Positions 59,873 to 64,000 of a stretch of 64,000 nucleotides of DNA are shown piece by piece. A program made the translations under genes and the position numbers. Where the stretch lies: contig KE546966.1 in the NCBI GenBank assembly GCA_000442125.1, positions 1,723,471-1,787,470 of the forward strand, in the 5' to 3' direction. The stretch comes from Opeltia flavorubescens. Lineage: Eukaryota > Ascomycota > Lecanoromycetes > Teloschistales > Teloschistaceae. How positions within the stretch are numbered: position 1 is the stretch's first letter; each line of letters opens with the position of its first letter. Below the pieces are notes generated by a model. It was not told the origin of the DNA. It searched no databases and saw only the letters and a list, made by a program, of their open reading frames with translations.

Positions 59873-60968
59873 TCATTGAGTGTTGGATGCATCACCAGCG
59901 CCGTTTCCATCGTCATCGTCGTCGTCGTCATTGTCAAGCCCTACATCCATAACCCGCTCACCTGCCTTCTCCAGAGTCCGCCGCGTCCAGGCTCTTATAC
60001 CTTTGTAAACCGCCTAAAGAAGTAATCAGCTTAGGCTTTTTGATAACCACACCTTTTTCATTCTTCTTCAGGAAGAGACCAACCCAAATAAATGTCCCTA
60101 CGCCAATAACAACCACCAGCCAGTTGATTCCGGCCATTCTGTCTCTCCCGCTCACACCAGCCCGTCTGATTCCACCACTCACACCAGAACCCCGCAAATT
60201 CCACCAGTGCCATGGGGAAGTGAACAGAACCTTTGCAAAGCCAAGGAGTCCAACTGAAGCAAATCCTTTGAGGAAATGCTCTGCCCATGACGGCGAGGCA
60301 TCGTCGTCAAGTATAATCGGCTCAAACTTTGCGCCAAACTCGNCCCAAGGTCTGGTGGAAAAGAACCAATATGGGTCCAAGTAGAAGTTGATGATGACAT
60401 CCCCGACAAAACCAGCGGCGAAGACTGTAAGAAGCAGGATAGTGAGAGTAAGCGTGATCTGCGTAAGGGTACTACTGATCCAGCGACCCCACTGCATGCG
60501 TTCTAAGCGATACTGGAAGCCGCATGTAGGACACTGCCAGAAGGTCCGCCGGCCATAGCCTGGGTCAGCGTGTCGCCACGATTGAAGGCAACCCTCATGA
60601 ACGTATCTAGAGGAGCCCTTACATTTACAAGGGCGGAGCAGTCGGCCGAGTTCTGGGTCGGATGACTCGTATGTCACGGATGGAGAACCCTGCAGGATAT
60701 TGGGGATGTTTTCGGATGGGGGATGGAATGTTGGGAAGACAGTTTCGAGGCAGATCCTGCATTGCCTCGGAGGCCAGTGCTTTTCTCGCTTGGGAGGCTG
60801 TTGTGGCTCCGGTTGAGAGTGTCTTTGTCTGGGTTGGGGAGAAGCATCCTCGTCGAAAGCGCCTGGCACAGAATGATGTCGTGGAGTATCTGTCGAGGAG
60901 GCTGACGCTGAAGGGATGTCTGAAGGCCAGTGCCACTCTGGATGAGGATCGAACCCCGTTGAGGTCAT
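59873..60968 (-). CDS. RING-CH (MARCH-type) membrane E3 ubiquitin ligase
   Basis: Predicted membrane-bound ubiquitin ligase. Exons 60968-60053 and 60000-59873 give 347 residues. The RING-CH finger (C4HC3) begins at CRICLETVFP and continues through RLLRPCKCKGSSRYVHEGCL to FWQCPTCGFQYRLER. Hydrophobic segments follow: ITLTLTILLLTVFAAGFVGD, GFASVGLLGFAKVLF and INWLVVVIGVGTFIWVGLFL. I prefer the spliced C terminus (52-nt intron, GTGTGG donor, ACAAAG acceptor) because it restores AWTRRTLEKAGERVMDVG, followed by an Asp-rich tail coded by a GAC/GAT repeat. Without splicing the frame ends at 59,958 (336 residues). One undetermined base is at 60,343. Head-to-head with the proteasome gene. Confidence 0.87.
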
Positions 60969-61378
60969 GCTTGAGAAGACCTTGGTAGACGTCAGATAGG
61001 GATAAAGCGAATCTATCCGGCTTCAAGCAATGTTATTGATTTTGTTCGACCAGCAACACGAGAAACAGGATGCATGGCGGTTGGAATTGAATAAGGAATC
61101 CTTTCACATATTGACGCTTATTGTTTGACCAGATCGTTCAAAGCTTCTGCTTCGGAGCAATCCGCCCGCCGGGGAGCCTAAGCTCTTTTAGGATATCGTA
61201 TGACTAAGCCAGGTTTACGAAAGACGAAGCTTGCCTAAGGTAGTAGAACTTCAGAGCTTTGCAGCAACAGCTTTCCTGTGCACCGCCTTTATTGACTGAT
61301 TTCAGTCCGTCGTCAATCGAACAAGACCATCGATGCTAGGGGACGTCTGAGCTTCCGTTTTTCACCACATCATCCGCC
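60969..61378. promoter_or_regulatory. Bidirectional promoter, RING-CH ligase / proteasome alpha-2
   Basis: The two divergent start codons are only 410 bp apart, so the genes share one promoter region. Both act in ubiquitin-proteasome turnover, which makes co-regulation plausible, but I recognise no specific factor site (no clear Rpn4-type PACE element). Confidence 0.5.
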
Positions 61379-62454
61379 ATGGCGGACCGATACTCCTTCT
61401 CCCTTACAACCTTCTCTCCGAGGTATCATTATCCACAAATACTGTCATATCAGAGTCGTAGGATGTTTCGCTGATGATTCCTGTATAGTGGCAAACTCGT
61501 GCAGATAGGTACCCAAACCTACCATCCATTATTCGGGCTCGGGGATCTAATTTAACTCGAATCAGAATATGCATTAAACGCCGTAAACCAAGGAGTGACA
61601 TCCTTAGGCATAAAAGGTTCGTCAAACGTGAATAATTCCAATAGACTCTCACTAACTCTTGCAAAGCAACAAATGGCATCGTTCTCGCCACCGAGAAAAA
61701 GTCCTCGTCGCCTCTTATCGAACCTCCTTCCCTTTCCAAAGTTTCCCTCATCACCCCTGATATCGGCATGGTCTACTCCGGAATGGGCCCAGATTACCGC
61801 GTCCTCGTCGACAAAGCTCGTAAAGTCTCCCACACCGGCTACAAGCGCATCTACAATGAATACCCGCCCACAAGGATATTGGTACAAGATGTCGCACGCG
61901 TGATGCAAGAAGCAACGCAATCCGGCGGGGTTAGACCCTACGGTGTCAGCTTATTAATCGCTGGTTGGGACGATGGCGTAGAGCCAGAGACAAAGGAACT
62001 GGCGGATGAAGGGTTGGAGACGGATGCTGAGAAGAAGAAGGCGAGCGGGAAGACGGGAGGTGTATTGAAGGGAGGACCGAGCTTGTACCAAGTAGATCCA
62101 AGCGGCAGCTATTTCCCGTGGAAGGCGACGGCGATTGGGAAGAGCGCGACGAGCGCGAAGACATTCTTAGAGAAGAGGTACAAGGATGATTTGGAGCTAG
62201 AGGATGCGGTGCACATTGCGTTATTGACGCTAAAGGAGACTATCGAGGGGGAGATGAACGGGGAGACTGTCGAATTGGGTGAGTATCTTGCTGCGGGCAA
62301 AATGTACGTCGACCTTATGCTGATTCGTGATCCAGGCATCGTCGGTCCTCCTGCCGACCATCTCCTGGGATACGAAGGGGTCGAAGGGGCAAAAGGTCCT
62401 CGGTTCAGGAAGTTAACAAAAGAAGAGATAGAAGATTACTTGACAAATCTGTAG
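61379..62454 (+). CDS. PRE8: 20S proteasome subunit alpha type-2
   Basis: Outer-ring alpha subunit of the 20S core. The start gives [20 protein letters not shown], whose pieces come from several short exons: 61379-61422, a small exon around 61490-61507, one around 61558-61611, then a long exon to 62278 and a last exon 62336-62454. The conserved sequence [56 protein letters not shown] and [20 protein letters not shown] identifies alpha-2; the end [20 protein letters not shown] is typical. A Lys/Glu/Gly-rich insert of about 35 residues separates the SLLIAGWD strand from [10 protein letters not shown], as in other filamentous fungi. The last intron (62279-62335) is 57 nt and free of in-frame stops, so its retention would add 19 residues. 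Confidence 0.94.
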
Positions 62455-62761
62455 TATAAATGACCTTTGGACATGCGTCCGGAATTAATCTTTCTGACGT
62501 CGTCGGCATCTGAATACGCCTCGTCATTCCATTTGCCGTCCTTCTTATCCTTAAGCAATATGGTTATGCCTTTCGCTGTTATTTTGGATGTCTTCGGTTG
62601 CGTAGCTGGTATCCTTAGCAGTCACAGTAGAACACTCATGGTTATGGAGATGTTAAATTACACCAATCGTGCATACGTGCTGATTGCTACTTGGACAAAA
62701 ACCGAAACACTGATGGTACCACTACCCAATTACTTAGCCTCCTTTCAAGCTCCTGCTTTCC
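62455..62761. other. Convergent 3' regions, proteasome alpha-2 / Dicer-like 2
   Basis: About 300 bp between converging stop codons. No gene. Confidence 0.45.
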
Positions 62762-64000
62762 TCAATCCAGTCCAACATCTAACCCATCTTCCTTCCTCTT
62801 CTTCCCCAGCCTAGCACCCTCCGTTTCCAGCACCCTCACCGCCTCTTTCGCCGCCCTCGTCTCTACTTCCATCACGGTAACCCCATCCCCTACCGTTGCA
62901 ACCGGCTTCTCCCCTACCCAAACCACGCAGCCCAACCCTTTGTCCTTCACTTCCTCTCTAAAAACCTCATATCTTACACTCTCCGAATCAGCTAGCTGCC
63001 CAAGCTTCTCCTTCGGATGATAGAGCGCCACCCCTCCTCGCAACAGACGCCTCAAATACCCCATAACGCCCAACCTCTCCAGAAAGGCTTCGCAAGCCGC
63101 CAGGGAGCCGTGACTGTCGATGTAGATGGCACCGATCAAGGATTCGATGATGTCGCTGAAGAATTTCGGCGCGTCTAGGCGAGCGAGAAGAGCCCATGGG
63201 ATATGAGAGCCTTGCTGAAGGGAATCAAGAATAGGGGTTTTGAGGGCTTCATAGCGATTGAGGCAATCCTGTTGAGTCTGGCGGACGACAGAGGCGGCAT
63301 GTCGCATGAAATTCCAGATATGTATTGGTGCTGTTGTTTCGGATATCGAAACGTCGTTATCTTTGCTTCCCGTCGTGATGTTTTTGCGAGGCACAGATAT
63401 TGAGAGAGATAAGCATAAGAAAGCGAGGAAGTGAGCATTCACGACTGCGGTTCGAATCAGATGTAAGCTATGCGTGACGATGTAGGGCTTATGATTGAAC
63501 GACGTCGCAGCTACAATGATGTCAAGACAGACGTCTCCGAGGAACTCGAGTCGATCGTAGCTGGTGCTGACGTTTGAGCCAATATAAGAAGCGTGGGTGA
63601 GTGCTTCGAGTGGAAGAGATTTGAGGGTGAAGGTGTAGCCGATGATTTGTTCAAGCTGGGAGAAATGTGGTGGATAGAGGATCGATGCCGTGTGTGCGAG
63701 GTAAAGCGCATCGTTGCTCTCACCTACTGGACACCAAGAAGCTTTCGGTAGCACTACCTTGAGAATAGCTGTGGCCTTATCAAATCCCCCCTCTAGAAAA
63801 GCTGCGCCAATCAAAGCCTCTACAACATCCGCCAAGGTTTTGGTAGAGAGGTGCCGTGGCATTCCGACTGCAAAGCCCAGGTGATCTGAAATGTATGGCG
63901 GCTTCCACTTCGATCCAGTAAAAGGCGTAGTGAGTATGTAGCGGTCCAACCCAATGGCCAAAGCTGCCTTTGCCAGTGATGCGTTGGAGACAATATGATC
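62762..64000 (-). CDS. dcl2: Dicer-like protein 2, C-terminal part (runs off the window)
   Basis: RNA-silencing endonuclease that cuts double-stranded RNA into siRNAs, mainly against viruses and transposons in fungi. Only the last about 412 residues lie in the window; the frame is open to base 64,000 and the helicase, dimerisation and most of the first RNase III domain must lie beyond. RNase IIIa ends with LADVVEALIGAAFLEGGFDK. RNase IIIb starts near FSQLEQIIGYTFTLKSLPLE, with the signature YDRLEFLGDVCLDIIVA and the second acidic pair in FFSDIIESLIGAIYIDSHGS. A short tail (RYEVFREEVKDKGLG) resembles a partial double-stranded-RNA-binding fold. DCL2 rather than DCL1 is inferred from the short C terminus. 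This part appears intact and intron-free. Confidence 0.93.
   Translation of the reverse strand, partial: DHIVSNASLAKAALAIGLDRYILTTPFTGSKWKPPYISDHLGFAVGMPRHLSTKTLADVVEALIGAAFLEGGFDKATAILKVVLPKASWCPVGESNDALYLAHTASILYPPHFSQLEQIIGYTFTLKSLPLEALTHASYIGSNVSTSYDRLEFLGDVCLDIIVAATSFNHKPYIVTHSLHLIRTAVVNAHFLAFLCLSLSISVPRKNITTGSKDNDVSISETTAPIHIWNFMRHAASVVRQTQQDCLNRYEALKTPILDSLQQGSHIPWALLARLDAPKFFSDIIESLIGAIYIDSHGSLAACEAFLERLGVMGYLRRLLRGGVALYHPKEKLGQLADSESVRYEVFREEVKDKGLGCVVWVGEKPVATVGDGVTVMEVETRAAKEAVRVLETEGARLGKKRKEDGLDVGLD

Noticed and set aside
22334-60343. Isolated N bases (560, 22334, 33618, 42499, 60343) as possible frameshift sites
   Set aside because: In the three coding cases that could be checked (Rgp1, bHLH, RING-CH) the frame holds with the N counted as a base, so they look like ambiguous calls only.
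12000-64000. tRNA, rRNA or CRISPR features
   Set aside because: No cloverleaf B-box context, rRNA-like stretch or regularly spaced repeat array was found by eye; CRISPR is not expected in a fungal nuclear genome.

Overview
The window is nuclear DNA of a filamentous ascomycete (Pezizomycotina). The evidence is short introns (mostly 45-65 nt) with GT...AG ends and CTAAC/CTGAC-like branch sites, fungal-specific gene families (AcuM/Rds2 zinc cluster, mpaB/DUF2236 oxygenase, fungal Dicer-like 2), and an extreme AT-rich block with a repeat-induced point mutation (RIP) look beside base-balanced gene DNA. The exact class or order cannot be read from the sequence.

Region 1 (1 to about 11,950) is a gene-free AT desert made of degraded repeats. 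It carries two copies of one dispersed repeat in inverted orientation about 9 kb apart (about 345-745 and 9565-9975), a third inverted fragment at about 1490-1650, and a separate direct repeat pair. A relative of the same repeat lies in gene-rich DNA at about 25,331-25,626. The desert ends at a perfect 12-bp-stem palindrome (11,960-11,986).

Region 2 (12.5-64 kb) is housekeeping-type gene space with about 20 recognisable genes. In order: acireductone dioxygenase (-), ATP synthase OSCP subunit (-), GH63-like glycosidase (-), MOB1 (-), Rgp1 (-), Rrg9 (-), mpaB/DUF2236 oxygenase (+), WDR62/MAPKBP1-like WD40 protein (+), Spo22/Zip4 (-), AcuM/Rds2 zinc-cluster regulator (-), bHLH factor (-), TMEM135-like membrane protein (+), Cox11 (+), Bsc6-like MFS transporter (+), Ate1 arginyltransferase (-), Nudix diphosphoinositol-polyphosphate phosphatase (+), a C2H2-like fungal protein (+), calcipressin (+), a RING-CH membrane E3 ligase (-), proteasome alpha-2 (+) and the C-terminal half of Dicer-like 2 (-, running off the right end). 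Most exon chains were worked out by hand and close in frame.

Two intact-looking non-autonomous DNA transposons (MITEs) lie between genes: a 701-bp element with 117-bp terminal inverted repeats and an 8-bp target duplication (28,252-28,952), and a 517-bp pogo-like element with TA duplication (47,593-48,109) ending about 220 bp upstream of the MFS gene.

The genes do not form a single pathway or cluster. Loose themes are mitochondrial function (OSCP, Cox11, Rrg9, with AcuM controlling gluconeogenic/respiratory metabolism), protein turnover (Ate1, RING-CH ligase, proteasome alpha-2) and genome surveillance (RIP desert, Dicer-like 2). I found no convincing new multi-gene system. The items most worth checking are the inverted repeat framework of the desert, the two MITEs, and the microexon-split zinc cluster of the AcuM gene.
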